Shown here: piece by piece, positions 26,760 through 35,785 of the stretch
How positions within the stretch are numbered: the first letter of the stretch is position 1
Layout: each line of letters starts with the position of its first letter
From: Frondihabitans australicus
GTDB taxonomy: Bacteria > Actinomycetota > Actinomycetes > Actinomycetales > Microbacteriaceae
Length of the DNA stretch: 64,000 bases
Assembly (NCBI RefSeq): GCF_003634555.1
Contig: NZ_RBKS01000001.1
Location: 2,232,001 to 2,296,000, forward strand
Direction: 5' to 3'
Made by a program: the position numbers and the translations under genes
The notes under the pieces: generated by a model
Told to the model about the DNA's origin: nothing
Database searches by the model: none
Seen by the model: the letters and a program-made list of their open reading frames with translations, nothing else

Positions 26760-27995
26760 TCAGCCGATCTCGCGGATCTCCAGCTCTTCCGCCGACACCC
26801 CGGCCTCACGCACCGCGGCGAACTCCGTGTACCCGGCGGCCCCCAGCGACGCGAGCTGGTTCGAGAAGTTCTTCGCCCGCCGCTCCAGCCGGACCCGGCG
26901 GCCGCGGGCGACGAGCTCGCCCTGCAGCCGGACCAGGTCGACCGGGTCCAGTGAACGGTCGTAGACGAGCGCCAGGCCGCCGGCGTCGCCCGTGTCGAGC
27001 GTGACGAGGTCGACGAGCCGCTCGAACCCGAGCGAGAACCCCGCGGCCGGGACGTCCTGCCCGAGGAAGCGGCCGATCATGCCGTCGTAGCGGCCGCCGC
27101 CGCCGAGCGAGTAGCCGAAGTCGGGGTGGGCGACCTCGAAGATCGTGCCGGTGTAGTAGCCCATGCCGCGCACGAGCGTCGGGTCGAACTCGATCTCGGC
27201 GCCGGGGATGGCGTCGCGGAGCGCGACGAGGTCGGCGAACGCCTCGGTGTCGAGCCAGTCCGGTGCGGCCCGGCCGATCGACCAGTCGGCGTGGGCGAGC
27301 TCTCCGAGCTGCTCCGCGAGACCCTCACGCGGCACGTCGATCTCGGCGAGCTCGGCGACGACCCCGTCGACGCCGATCTTGTCGAGCTTGTCGATGATCA
27401 CGAGCGCCGGGTCGAACCGGTCGATGGGCACCTGCCAGTGCGCCAGGAGCGCGAGCAGGATCCGGCGGTCGTTGATCCTGATCGTCGCCCGCTCGATCCC
27501 CAGCCGCTCGAGCACCGCCGACGTCGCCGTCAGAAGCTCGATCTCGGCCAGGGCGCCCGGCTCGCCGATGATGTCGATGTCGCACTGGACGAACTGCCGG
27601 TAGCGGCCCTTCTGCGGCCGCTCGGCACGCCACACGGGCGCGATCTGGATGGAGCGGAAGACGGTCGGCAGCTCGCCCCGGTGGCTTGCGTAGAAACGGG
27701 CGAGAGGAACGGTCAGGTCGAACCTGAGCCCGAGGTCGGCGAGGTCGAGCGGCGCATCGGCGGCCCGCAGGTCGTCGACGGTGAGCGCCCGCTTCATGAT
27801 CGCGAACGCGAGCTTCTCGTTGTCACCGCCGAGGCCCGCGTGGAGCCGCGAGCTGTCCTCGACGACGGGGGTCTCGATCTCGTCGAAGCCGTAGGAGCGG
27901 TAGGTCGACCGGATGGCGTCGAGCACGAGGTCGCGGCGGCGCTTGTCGGCGGGGAGGAAGTCGCGCATGCCGCGGGACGGATTCACGGGAGGCAT
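26760..27995 (-). CDS. hisS: histidine--tRNA ligase
   Basis: Class II aminoacyl-tRNA synthetase charging tRNA-His, 411 residues. Motif 2 is seen in PVWRAERPQKGRYRQFVQCDIDIIG. The histidine-specific segments LRFDLTVPLARFYA and VRGMGYYTGTIFE are present, as is motif 3 in the region GGGGRYDGMIGRF..AAGFSLGFERL. The C-terminal anticodon-binding domain is about 320-411. I chose the ATG giving MPPVNPSRGMRDFLP because this matches the family N-terminus; upstream in-frame sequence is Arg-rich and not coding-like. Confidence 0.95.
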   Translation of the reverse strand: MPPVNPSRGMRDFLPADKRRRDLVLDAIRSTYRSYGFDEIETPVVEDSSRLHAGLGGDNEKLAFAIMKRALTVDDLRAADAPLDLADLGLRFDLTVPLARFYASHRGELPTVFRSIQIAPVWRAERPQKGRYRQFVQCDIDIIGEPGALAEIELLTATSAVLERLGIERATIRINDRRILLALLAHWQVPIDRFDPALVIIDKLDKIGVDGVVAELAEIDVPREGLAEQLGELAHADWSIGRAAPDWLDTEAFADLVALRDAIPGAEIEFDPTLVRGMGYYTGTIFEVAHPDFGYSLGGGGRYDGMIGRFLGQDVPAAGFSLGFERLVDLVTLDTGDAGGLALVYDRSLDPVDLVRLQGELVARGRRVRLERRAKNFSNQLASLGAAGYTEFAAVREAGVSAEELEIREIG

Positions 27996-28076
27996 GGTCG
28001 CCAGTCTTCCAGAAGTCGTCGTGCCGACCGCGCTCGTGACGCGTCGTCGTCTTCGGTCGGCTTGCACGGATGTAAC

Positions 28077-28214
28077 ATGTCAGGTATTGTTGGTGCCACC
28101 CGCCACGACGTGGCGAGGTGCCCGAGGGGCGACGTGTGCTGTGTCCGGCGCCTCTCGATCGAGCTCCTCGTCATCCGACCGGCGGCGCGTGAATCGGGTT
28201 GCGCGCGCCGCTAG
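28077..28214 (+). CDS. short Cys-rich ORF (possible leader peptide)
   Basis: A 45-codon ORF, ATG to TAG, with four cysteines in the first half and near the end (ARCPRGDVCCVRRL and GCARR). Actinobacteria have short uORFs with cysteine clusters that act as attenuators upstream of sulfur genes. Here no plus-strand gene follows within 1 kb, so a leader role is doubtful. The best promoter pair overlaps the ATG rather than preceding it. Coding status is uncertain. Confidence 0.2.
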   Translation: MSGIVGATRHDVARCPRGDVCCVRRLSIELLVIRPAARESGCARR

Positions 28215-28259
28215 CCGAGCAGTCCGTCCCTTCCCTGCGGTGACGGGCAGGCTCGGCAC

Positions 28260-28287
28260 GATGCCCCGCGCGAGAGCGCGGGGCATC
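28260..28287 (-). terminator. 12-bp GC hairpin
   Basis: GATGCCCCGCGC and GCGCGGGGCATC form a perfect 12-bp stem closed by a GAGA tetraloop. It lies downstream of mazG on the minus strand and upstream of hisS. It is a strong structure without a U-tract, so it may terminate mazG transcription or the short plus-strand transcript. Confidence 0.5.
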
Positions 28288-28344
28288 ACTCGTCTGCGCG
28301 AGGCATCACTCGTCAGCGGGCGCAGCGCGCATCGTCAGCTCTCC

Positions 28345-28363
28345 GCGTCCGGCCCCCGGACGC
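28345..28363 (-). terminator. 8-bp GC hairpin downstream of mazG
   Basis: GCGTCCGG and CCGGACGC form a perfect 8-bp stem around CCC. It lies about 140 nt after the mazG stop and may contribute to termination of that transcript. There is no U-tract. Confidence 0.35.
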
Positions 28364-28502
28364 TCCGTGAGCCGTCATCAAACGTTCCTCATGAAACACT
28401 GAGAATTCCGCCGTGACATTTCACAAGCGTGTATCGTTGACGTTGTCGCGCCGCAAGGCGCGGCCGGGGCCGGCTGATCACCGGGCCCGGGCGGGGTCCC
28501 CT

Positions 28503-29225
28503 CTATTCGGGTTGTGGGGTGCCCCGCCGTTCCCGACTCTCAGCCGCACGAAGATCGCTCTCGCGCTCGCGCACCGCGGCGCGGAGGGCTCGCTCCGCGT
28601 CGAAGCCCCGCGCTGTCGCGGCCTCGACCGACGTGAGGAGGGCGCGGCCCCAGGCGAGCTCGGTGTCGGCGTGCGACAGGTCGGCGGGCGGGTGTCCGCC
28701 TGCTCCTGCGACCGGATCGTCGCCGTCGGCCGCCGGGGCCTGCGCCCTGGTCTGCCGCGCCAGCAGCTTCTGCGCCCGCGCGAGGGCCGGCATGCCCAGC
28801 GGCACGCCGTCGTACGCGCTCTCGCGCGACGCCTTCTCTCGCGCTTTCGCCGCCGACCACAGGCGGATGATGTCGTCGACGTCCGCCGCGGAGTCGTCTC
28901 CGAACACGTGCGGATGGCGCCTGCGCACCTTCTCGTCGACCTCGGCGATCACGTCGGCCAGGTCGAAGCCGGCACCGGCGCGCTCGGCGACGCCCGACTG
29001 CAGCACGACCTGGTAGAGCACGTCGCCGAGCTCCTCGCGGAGATCAGCCTGGCTGCCCGACTCGATGGCCTCGACGAGCTCGAATGCCTCCTCGACCAGG
29101 TAGGTGACCAGCGACTCCTTCGTCTGCGCCCGGTTCCACTCGCAGCCGGGCGGGTCCAGGAGCCGGTCGACGCTCGTGGTGAGCCCGGCGAGGGCGTCAC
29201 GCGTGCGATCGTCGTTCGAGGTCAT
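28503..29225 (-). CDS. mazG: nucleoside triphosphate pyrophosphohydrolase MazG
   Basis: All-alpha NTP pyrophosphatase that hydrolyses NTPs to NMP and pyrophosphate, linked to nutritional stress and nucleotide-pool cleaning. The protein is 240 residues. The metal-binding EExxE-type motif is YLVEEAFELVEAIE (about 42-55) and the second acidic motif is REELGDVLYQVVLQSG. The Asp/Ala/Gly-rich stretch (about 170-195) is a linker to a divergent second half, as in other actinobacterial MazG proteins. The ATG with GGAGG about 10 nt upstream was preferred over an earlier in-frame start. Confidence 0.92.
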   Translation of the reverse strand: MTSNDDRTRDALAGLTTSVDRLLDPPGCEWNRAQTKESLVTYLVEEAFELVEAIESGSQADLREELGDVLYQVVLQSGVAERAGAGFDLADVIAEVDEKVRRRHPHVFGDDSAADVDDIIRLWSAAKAREKASRESAYDGVPLGMPALARAQKLLARQTRAQAPAADGDDPVAGAGGHPPADLSHADTELAWGRALLTSVEAATARGFDAERALRAAVRERESDLRAAESRERRGTPQPE

Positions 29226-29335
29226 CGGGTGTCGGCCTCCTGCCGCGTCGTCTGTCGGTGGTCCCACGATAGAGTGGCCTCGGTGAGTCGGGAAGTCTGG
29301 TCGACACTTCCTCGTCGACCTCTCGATTGGACGCC

Positions 29336-30517
29336 ATGGGCATCTTCCGTTCCGAGCGGGCCTCAGCAGCCCTCCTCCTCGCCGCCGCGATCCTGGGCCT
29401 CGTGCTCGCCAACCTCCCGACCGGGCACGCGCTCGAGGCCGTCAAGCACCATCATCTCGACCTGCCCGCGATCGGGCTGAACCTCTCGGTCGGGCACTGG
29501 GTCTCCGACGGACTCCTGGCTCTCTTCTTCTTCGTCGTGGCCGTCGAACTGAAGCACGAGCTCGTCAAGGGCGAGCTGAACAGCGTGAAGAAGGCGATCG
29601 TGCCCGGCATCGCCGCGATCGGCGGCGTCATCGCGCCCGCCGTCGTCTACGCGATCGTGACCGCCGGCACTCGCTACACGGGCGGCTGGCCGATCCCCAC
29701 GGCGACCGACATCGCCTTCGCGCTCGGTATCCTCGCGGTCTTCGGGTCGCACCTCCCGGGCCGGATCCGGGTGTTCCTCCTCGCGCTGGCGGTGCTCGAC
29801 GACCTCGTGGCGATCCTGATCATCGCGATCTTCTTCACGCACGGCTCGAACCTCGCCTTCCTCGGGCTCGGCATCCTGGCCGTCGCCGCCGTCTTCGCCG
29901 CCGGCCGCCTGCTCGGCCGCTGGTCGGGTCTCGCCGGAGCAGCGGCTGTCGCCCTCGTGGTCGTGCTCGCCGTCGTCTGCTGGTACTTCGTCTACCGGTC
30001 GGGCGTGCACGCGACGATCGCCGCGGTCGCGGTCGGGCTCGTGCTGCCGCTCAAACCCGCCGACCGGGCCATCCACGCGCTGCAGCCGTTCGTCAACGGC
30101 GTGGTCCTGCCGATCTTCGCCTTCGCGGCGGCGTCGATCGCGGTGCCGTCCGTCGGCATCGGCCAGCTGAGCCCCGTGTTCTGGGCCATCGTCATCGCAC
30201 TGCCGGTCGGCAAGCTGATCGGCATCACGATCGCCGGGGGCATCGCCTCGCGCATCTTCCGCGACCCCGACCCGGCACGCCGCGGGCAGACCCTGCGTCT
30301 CGGCGAGCTCGTCACCGTGGCCATGCTGGGCGGCATCGGCTTCACCGTGTCGCTGCTGATGAACGAGCTGGCGTTCAAGAAGAGTGCGGAGATCGTCGAT
30401 GAGGGCACGCTCGCCGTGCTCCTGGGCTCCGCGGTCTCGATCGTCGTGAGCGCGGTGCTCGTCAGCATGCTCAAGCGGTCGCACGCCCGCCGCAGCGCGG
30501 TGCCGCTCCCCCGCTGA
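29336..30517 (+). CDS. nhaA: Na+/H+ antiporter NhaA
   Basis: An inner-membrane sodium/proton antiporter of 393 residues with about twelve transmembrane helices. The functional pair of aspartates is in ALAVLDDLVAILIIA, and GWPIPTATDIAFALGIL contains the conserved TATDIAF unfolded-helix motif. GGIGFTVSLLMNELAF near the C-terminus is also typical. The ATG is preferred over a TTG three codons earlier. It is divergent from mazG and convergent with mfd. Confidence 0.95.
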   Translation: MGIFRSERASAALLLAAAILGLVLANLPTGHALEAVKHHHLDLPAIGLNLSVGHWVSDGLLALFFFVVAVELKHELVKGELNSVKKAIVPGIAAIGGVIAPAVVYAIVTAGTRYTGGWPIPTATDIAFALGILAVFGSHLPGRIRVFLLALAVLDDLVAILIIAIFFTHGSNLAFLGLGILAVAAVFAAGRLLGRWSGLAGAAAVALVVVLAVVCWYFVYRSGVHATIAAVAVGLVLPLKPADRAIHALQPFVNGVVLPIFAFAAASIAVPSVGIGQLSPVFWAIVIALPVGKLIGITIAGGIASRIFRDPDPARRGQTLRLGELVTVAMLGGIGFTVSLLMNELAFKKSAEIVDEGTLAVLLGSAVSIVVSAVLVSMLKRSHARRSAVPLPR

Positions 30518-30535
30518 GCGGCCGCCCGCCGATCG

Positions 30536-33500
30536 CTACGCCGCGTCGGGCGCCGGCGACGCCGTCGCCGGCGCGGCCCCGTAGACGGCGACGAGCAGCT
30601 GCTCCACCCAGGCGATGAGCTCGGAGTCGGGCAGGGGCTCCCCGTTCGGCCGCGGCATCGGCACCGTGACAGATTTCGTCTGGGCGAAGTAGCGGGCACC
30701 GGGGAACAGCCGCTGGAGCCTCAGCTGGACGCTGTCGGCGAGCTCCTGCGCCGCGACCCGGAGGTTCGTGCCCATGGCGACGACCTCGCTCAGGCCGGTC
30801 TTCTGAGCCATGCGCCGGAGGCGGGAGACCTCGATGAGCGCCAGCACGGGCGCGGGCGGCTCGCCGTAGCGGTCGGTGAGCTCGTCGAGCACCGAGTCGA
30901 TCTGGCCGTCGCTCGACGTCGGCGACGACGCGGTCGAGAGCTTCTGGTACGCCTCGAGCCGGAGGCGCTCGGATTCGACGTACTCCTCGGGGATGTGCGC
31001 GTCGACGGGAAGCTCGAGCCGCAGCTCGGTCTGCCCCTCGGCAACGTCGCCGCGGAAAGCGTTGACGGCCTCGCCGATCATCCGCAGGTAGAGGTCGAAG
31101 CCGACTCCGGCGATGTGGCCGGACTGCTCGCCGCCCAGGAGGTTGCCTGCGCCGCGGATCTCGAGGTCTTTCAGGGCGACCTGCATGCCGGCCCCCAGCT
31201 CGTTGTTCGCCGCGATGGTCTCCAGGCGATCCTGCGCCGTCTCGGAGAGCGGCTTGTCGGCGTCGTAGAGGAAGTACGCGTAGCCGCGCTCGCGCCCTCG
31301 CCCGACGCGACCGCGCAGCTGGTGCAGCTGCGAGAGGCCGTACCGGTCGGCGCGGTCGATGATGAGGGTGTTCGCGTTGGCGATGTCGAGGCCGGTCTCG
31401 ATGATCGTCGTCGAGACCAGGACGTCGAACTTGCGCTCCCAGAAGTCCACCATCACCTGCTCGAGCTGCGACTCGGCCATCTGCCCGTGCGCCACGGCGA
31501 CGCGCGCCTCGGGCACGAGCTCGGCGAGCTGCGCGGCCATGCGATTGATCGACGACACCCGGTTGTGCACGAAGAACACCTGGCCCTCGCGCAGGAGCTC
31601 GCGTCGGATCGCGGCGGCGATCTGCCTCTCGCTGTTCGGGCCGACGAAGGTGAGGATCGGATGCCGGTCTTCGGGCGGGGTGGCGAGGGTCGACATCTCG
31701 CGGATGCCCGTGACCGCCATCTCGAGCGTGCGCGGGATCGGCGTCGCGCTCATGGCGAGGATGTCGACGTTGGTCTTGAGCTTCTTGAGCTGGTCTTTGT
31801 GCTCGACACCGAACCGCTGCTCCTCGTCGATGATGACGAGCCCGAGGTCTTTGAACGTCATGCCGTCGGTGAGGATCCGGTGGGTGCCGATCACGATGTC
31901 GACGGTGCCGTCGGCGATTCCCGCGATGGTCTCCTTCGACTCCTTCGCCGTCTGGAACCGGCTGAGGGCCCGCAGGTGCACGGGGAACCCGGCGAAGCGC
32001 TCGGCGAAGGTCTCCATGTGCTGCCGGACCAGCAGGGTGGTCGGGACGAGCATGGCGACCTGCTTGCCGTCCTGGACGGCCTTGAACGCGGCGCGGATCG
32101 CGACCTCGGTCTTGCCGTAGCCGACGTCGCCCGAGATCAGACGGTCCATCGGGATCGGCCGCTCCATGTCGGCCTTGATCTCGTCGATCGTGGTGAGCTG
32201 GTCGGGCGTCTCGGCGAACGGGAAGGCCTCTTCGAGCTCGCGCTGCCAGGGCGTGTCGGGGCCGAACGCGTGGCCCTTGGACGCCATCCGCGCCGAGTAG
32301 AGCTTGACCAGCTCGACGGCGATGTCGCGGACGGCCTTCCGGGCCTTGCCCTTCGCCTGCGACCAGTCGCTTCCGCCCATCTTCGACAGCTTGGGCGCCT
32401 CGCCGCCGACGTAGCGGCTGAGCAGGTCGAGCTGGTCGGTCGGCACGTAGAGGCGGTCGCCGGCCTGACCGCGCTTCGAGGGCGCGTACTCGAGCACGAG
32501 GTACTCGCGGCTGTGCTTGACCGGGTTGCGGCCGCCCGTCGACACCTCGCGGCTGGTCAGCTCGAGGAACCGCCCGATGCCGTGGGTCGAGTGGACGACG
32601 ATGTCGCCGGTCTTGAGCTGCAGCGGGTCGACCACGTTCTTCCGGCGCGAGGCGAGCTTCTTCACCTGCCGCGACTCGTACCCGGCGGCACGACCGAAGA
32701 AGTCGGTCTCGCTGAGCACCGCGACCTTGACCGCCGGCACCTCGAACCCGGCCTCGATGCCGCCGGCGACGAGGTGGACGACACCCGGCTCGAGCTCGTC
32801 GGGCAGCGCGTCCTCGAGGCGGGCGGCGACGCCGGCCTCGCTCAGCACGTCGCGGGCGCGCTCGACGAGCCCCGCGCCGCGGGCGGTGACGACGATGCTC
32901 CAGCCGTCGGCCGCGAGCTGAGTCACGTGGGCGACGGCCCCCTCGGCATTGCCCGAGTAGCTCGGCACGGTCTCGGCGTCGACCCGCACGTAGTCGCCGG
33001 CGGCGTCGACGCGGTCGGCGTCGGTCATCGACTCGGCCTCGGCCGCGGCGAGCCCCGAGTCGAAGGTGCTCATGGTCCACCACGTGCGATCGCCGGCGCG
33101 CTCACGGAGGTCGCGCGGCGTGAGGAAGTCACCCGAGTCGAGGTCGATCGGAGCCTGCGCTCCGGCCGTCGCCGCGCTCCACGCCGCCTCGAGGAACTCG
33201 CGGTTCGTCTCGGCCAGGCTCTGCGCGCGCGACACCACCCTCTCGGGCGAGAGCACGGCGATGGCGCAGGATGCCGGGAGGTAGCTCGTCACGGGCACCA
33301 GCCGGTGCACGAGCGCCGGCGCCAGAGACTCCATGCCCTCGACCGGGATGCCCTCGCCGATCTTCTCGAGCATCTGCGAGAGGTTCGGGAACTCGTGCTG
33401 CATCTCGCGCGCCCGCTGCCGGACGCTCTCGGTGAGCAGCATCTCGCGGCTCGGCGGCAGCTCGACGGTGTCGACCGCGGCGTCGAGGCTGCGCTGGTCG

Positions 33501-34183
33501 GCGACCGAGAAGAGTCGGATCCCGTCGACCTCGTCGCCGAAGAAGTCGACGCGCACGGGGTGCTCGTTGGTGGGCGGGAACACGTCGAGGATCCCGCCGC
33601 GCACGGCGAACTCGCCGCGGCGGGTGACCATGTCGACGCGTGCGTAGGCGAGGTCGACGAGGCTCGACGCGATCGACCCGAGGTCGTAGCCGCGGTGGCC
33701 GGTGGTGAGCACGACGGGGTCGATGTCGGCGAGGTTGTCGCTGATCGGCTGGAGGGCCGCCCGGACGCCGGCCACGACGACGAGGTGGCGCTCCTGCGCG
33801 CTGGTCGCAGGATCCGACGTGGCGCGTGACCACGCCGCGAGCCTCCGCAGCGCGTGGATCCGCTTGCCGACCGTCTCGGCGCTCGGGCTGAGGCGCTCGT
33901 GCGGCAGGGTCTCCCATGCGGGGAACTCGACGATCTCGGCGTCGGGGAGATAGCTCGCCAGAGCGGTGCGGACCGACTCGGACTCGCGGCCGGTGGCGGT
34001 GATGACCAGGGCCGCCTGCGGGGCGCCGTCGGCGTCGACAGAGCGACGCTCGAGGAGGGACGCCAGCAGGGGGACGCGGAGTCCGTCGACGAGCGAAAAG
34101 TCACTCGAGCGTTCCGCCTGCAGAAGGGCCGCGTCGAACGTGGAGGCGCGCGAAAGCGCAGGAAGCAAGCCCTGGAGTATCAC
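30536..34183 (-). CDS. mfd: transcription-repair coupling factor Mfd
   Basis: A DNA translocase that displaces stalled RNA polymerase and recruits UvrA, 1215 residues. The N-terminal UvrB-homology region includes FPAWETLPHERLSPS and VRGGILDVFPP. The RNA-polymerase-interaction domain contains DIVVHSTHGIGRFLEL. The helicase core has Walker A in SGDVGYGKTEVAIRAA, the DEEQ box IIDEEQRFGVEHK and motif VI QLRGRVGRGRERGYAY. The C-terminal TRCF domain follows. I chose the GTG that lies 7 nt after a -10-like TACACT; an in-frame GTG two codons earlier is too close to that box. Confidence 0.96.
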   Translation of the reverse strand: MILQGLLPALSRASTFDAALLQAERSSDFSLVDGLRVPLLASLLERRSVDADGAPQAALVITATGRESESVRTALASYLPDAEIVEFPAWETLPHERLSPSAETVGKRIHALRRLAAWSRATSDPATSAQERHLVVVAGVRAALQPISDNLADIDPVVLTTGHRGYDLGSIASSLVDLAYARVDMVTRRGEFAVRGGILDVFPPTNEHPVRVDFFGDEVDGIRLFSVADQRSLDAAVDTVELPPSREMLLTESVRQRAREMQHEFPNLSQMLEKIGEGIPVEGMESLAPALVHRLVPVTSYLPASCAIAVLSPERVVSRAQSLAETNREFLEAAWSAATAGAQAPIDLDSGDFLTPRDLRERAGDRTWWTMSTFDSGLAAAEAESMTDADRVDAAGDYVRVDAETVPSYSGNAEGAVAHVTQLAADGWSIVVTARGAGLVERARDVLSEAGVAARLEDALPDELEPGVVHLVAGGIEAGFEVPAVKVAVLSETDFFGRAAGYESRQVKKLASRRKNVVDPLQLKTGDIVVHSTHGIGRFLELTSREVSTGGRNPVKHSREYLVLEYAPSKRGQAGDRLYVPTDQLDLLSRYVGGEAPKLSKMGGSDWSQAKGKARKAVRDIAVELVKLYSARMASKGHAFGPDTPWQRELEEAFPFAETPDQLTTIDEIKADMERPIPMDRLISGDVGYGKTEVAIRAAFKAVQDGKQVAMLVPTTLLVRQHMETFAERFAGFPVHLRALSRFQTAKESKETIAGIADGTVDIVIGTHRILTDGMTFKDLGLVIIDEEQRFGVEHKDQLKKLKTNVDILAMSATPIPRTLEMAVTGIREMSTLATPPEDRHPILTFVGPNSERQIAAAIRRELLREGQVFFVHNRVSSINRMAAQLAELVPEARVAVAHGQMAESQLEQVMVDFWERKFDVLVSTTIIETGLDIANANTLIIDRADRYGLSQLHQLRGRVGRGRERGYAYFLYDADKPLSETAQDRLETIAANNELGAGMQVALKDLEIRGAGNLLGGEQSGHIAGVGFDLYLRMIGEAVNAFRGDVAEGQTELRLELPVDAHIPEEYVESERLRLEAYQKLSTASSPTSSDGQIDSVLDELTDRYGEPPAPVLALIEVSRLRRMAQKTGLSEVVAMGTNLRVAAQELADSVQLRLQRLFPGARYFAQTKSVTVPMPRPNGEPLPDSELIAWVEQLLVAVYGAAPATASPAPDAA

Positions 34184-34200
34184 TCGCACAAGTGTACGGG

Positions 34201-34217
34201 CCGCCTCTGACAGGCGG
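34201..34217 (-). repeat. inverted repeat between pth and mfd
   Basis: CCGCCT and AGGCGG are separated by 5 nt in the 43-nt gap between the pth stop and the mfd start on the minus strand. It may weakly terminate pth mRNA, and it overlaps the expected -35 region of the mfd promoter. Confidence 0.35.
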
Positions 34218-34226
34218 TCGCGGGCC

Positions 34227-34811
34227 TCAGCCGGCGGTATGGAACTTGAGCTGCGCGGCGGTGAGCCCGTCGGTCGCGATCATCTCGACCGCGTCGGCCG
34301 CCTCGTCGAGGAGGTTGGGGAGCGTCTTGCGCTCGGTCGACGAGAAGTCCTGCAGCACGAAGTCGGCGGCGTTCTGCCGCCCGGGCGGCCGACCGATGCC
34401 GACGCGCACGCGCGTGAAGTCGTTCGAGCCGGTCGCGGCGATGATGTCGCGCAGACCGTTGTGGCCCCCGTGGCCGCCGCCCCGCTTGATCTTCAGGGTG
34501 TCGAACGGGATGTCGAGCTCGTCGTGCACGACGATGATCCGCGACACGTCGAGATCGTAGTAGCGCAGCAGGGCCGCGACGGGCGGACCGGAGACGTTCA
34601 TGAACGTCGTCGGCTTCGCCAGGACGAAGCGGGGGCCGCCGGGGAAGCTGCGCCCCTCGGCGACCGTCGCCTGCGTCTTGTGCGTCTTGAAGCCCGACTG
34701 CATCCGGTCGGCGAGCAGGGCGAGGACCATCTGGCCCACGTTGTGACGGGTGGAGGCGTAGCCGGACCCGGGGTTGCCGAGTCCGACCACGAGCCATCGC
34801 GTGTCGTCCAG
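34227..34811 (-). CDS. pth: peptidyl-tRNA hydrolase (apparent CTG start)
   Basis: Esterase that recycles peptidyl-tRNA released from ribosomes. The protein is 194 residues from the chosen start. Conserved residues include Asn13 in VGLGNPG, the catalytic His23 in [16 protein letters not shown], and the HDELDIPF and [12 protein letters not shown] loops. The conserved first strand reads [10 protein letters not shown]. The only ATG/GTG/TTG available (GTG, 21 nt downstream) would cut through this strand. A CTG codon has a perfect AAGGAG 6 nt upstream and gives [13 protein letters not shown], so CTG is the probable start. It follows rplY by 35 nt. Confidence 0.92.
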   Translation of the reverse strand: MDDTRWLVVGLGNPGSGYASTRHNVGQMVLALLADRMQSGFKTHKTQATVAEGRSFPGGPRFVLAKPTTFMNVSGPPVAALLRYYDLDVSRIIVVHDELDIPFDTLKIKRGGGHGGHNGLRDIIAATGSNDFTRVRVGIGRPPGRQNAADFVLQDFSSTERKTLPNLLDEAADAVEMIATDGLTAAQLKFHTAG

Positions 34812-34846
34812 GGGACGCTCCTTCTGCTGCTGACCGTGTGGCCGAG

Positions 34847-35470
34847 TTACTCGGCGGACTCGTCCTCAGCGGCCTCGGTGGCCTCCTCGGCTGCGGTCTC
34901 CTCCTCGTCGGAGGCGGCGACCTCGGCACGCGGCAGCGTGACGTTGACCACGAGGGTCTCGGGGTCGTTCACGAGCTTCGCGCCGCGGGGCAGCTCGACG
35001 GCGCCCGCGTGGATCTGAGCGCCGTCCTCCAGGCCCTCGATCGAGACGACGACGCGCTCGGGGATGTGGGTGGCCTCGACGTCGAGCAGGAGCGAGTTCG
35101 CCTCGACGATGTGGATGGTGCCGGCGAACGACTCGCCCTCGATGTGCACGGGCACCTCGACCTCGACGCGCTCGCCGGCGCGGACGACGATGAGGTCGAT
35201 GTGCTCGATGATCTGGCGCACCGGGTCGCGCTGGATGTCCTTCACGAGGGCGAGCTGGTGCGTGCCCTCGATGTCCAGCGAGAGCACCGAGTTGGCGCGA
35301 CGCGTGATGAGCATCGTCTCGTGGCCGGGAAGCGTGAGGTGCACGGGGTCGGTGCCGTGACCGTAGAGGACGGCGGGGATCTTGTCGGCGGCGCGGATCT
35401 TGCGCGCGGCGCCCTTGCCGAAGCTCGTGCGCTTCTCGACGGACAGTTTGTTGTCGGTGGCGTCAGCCAT
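34847..35470 (-). CDS. rplY: 50S ribosomal protein L25/general stress protein Ctc
   Basis: The 5S-rRNA-binding protein bL25 with the C-terminal TL5/Ctc extension, 207 residues. The N-terminal domain contains [20 protein letters not shown] and [14 protein letters not shown]. The C-terminal beta domain (about 100-180) contains [12 protein letters not shown] and is followed by a Glu/Ala-rich acidic tail. An AAGGAGACACCC ribosome binding site precedes the ATG. It is encoded directly upstream of pth, a common bacterial arrangement. Confidence 0.95.
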   Translation of the reverse strand: MADATDNKLSVEKRTSFGKGAARKIRAADKIPAVLYGHGTDPVHLTLPGHETMLITRRANSVLSLDIEGTHQLALVKDIQRDPVRQIIEHIDLIVVRAGERVEVEVPVHIEGESFAGTIHIVEANSLLLDVEATHIPERVVVSIEGLEDGAQIHAGAVELPRGAKLVNDPETLVVNVTLPRAEVAASDEEETAAEEATEAAEDESAE

Positions 35471-35785
35471 GGGTGTCTCCTTGACGTGTGTAGAGAGGGA
35501 ATGCCCTCGGGGATTCAACTCGAACGCTGCGCCGTCTGGGTGGACCAGCACGGCGCGTGCCAGCGTGAGGAAAGACCAGGAGGATGCTCACGCACTCGCT
35601 GCCTAACCACCGCGTCGATCACGGGTCGCACACCGCAGGGCGGCGCGAACCCCTCGCCGAAGTTCAAGGGAAGAGTCTACATGGGGTGAACGCAGGGTGA
35701 GAACCCCGTGCCAGGGACCGTAACGACCTGGATGCCGTCCCGGCCGCGTCGCTAGATTGGCGGCAACGAACGTTAAGGAGGCACC
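35471..35785. other. 315-bp divergent intergenic region between rplY and gnd
   Basis: No gene is apparent here. On the plus strand a -10-like TAGATT (35753-35758) and TAAGGAGG serve gnd. On the minus strand TAGACT around 35675 is the best -10 candidate for rplY, which would give it a leader of about 200 nt. No riboswitch or conserved hairpin was recognised in that leader. Confidence 0.45.
35753..35758 (+). promoter_or_regulatory. -10 box of the gnd promoter
   Basis: TAGATT lies 27 nt before the GTG of gnd, predicting a leader of about 20 nt that carries the AAGGAGG ribosome binding site. The -35 region is weak. Confidence 0.45.

Larger units (their letters stand above)
27996..28502. other. 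507-bp intergenic region with Cys-rich ORF, hairpins and a 13-bp direct repeat
   Basis: The gap between mazG and hisS holds a short Cys-rich ORF on the plus strand, two GC hairpins, and the 13-mer GGCATCACTCGTC repeated with a 20-bp period (28282-28294 and 28302-28314). An AT-richer patch lies around 28380-28440. A small hairpin CGCGCC-GCAA-GGCGCG with a GNRA-type loop is at 28447-28462. A plus-strand promoter-like pair, TTGCAC (28062) and TATTGT (28085), has a 17-bp spacer. I cannot match the region to a known structured RNA. Confidence 0.5.

Noticed and set aside
28260-28363. 6C RNA-type double hairpin
   Set aside because: Two GC hairpins are present, but their loops are GAGA and CCC, not the long C-rich loops of that RNA family.
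28374-28390. Possible minus-strand micro-ORF (ATG preceded by GAGG) downstream of mazG
   Set aside because: It is only about 21 codons, with no conservation evidence and composition matching the surrounding GC-rich repeats.
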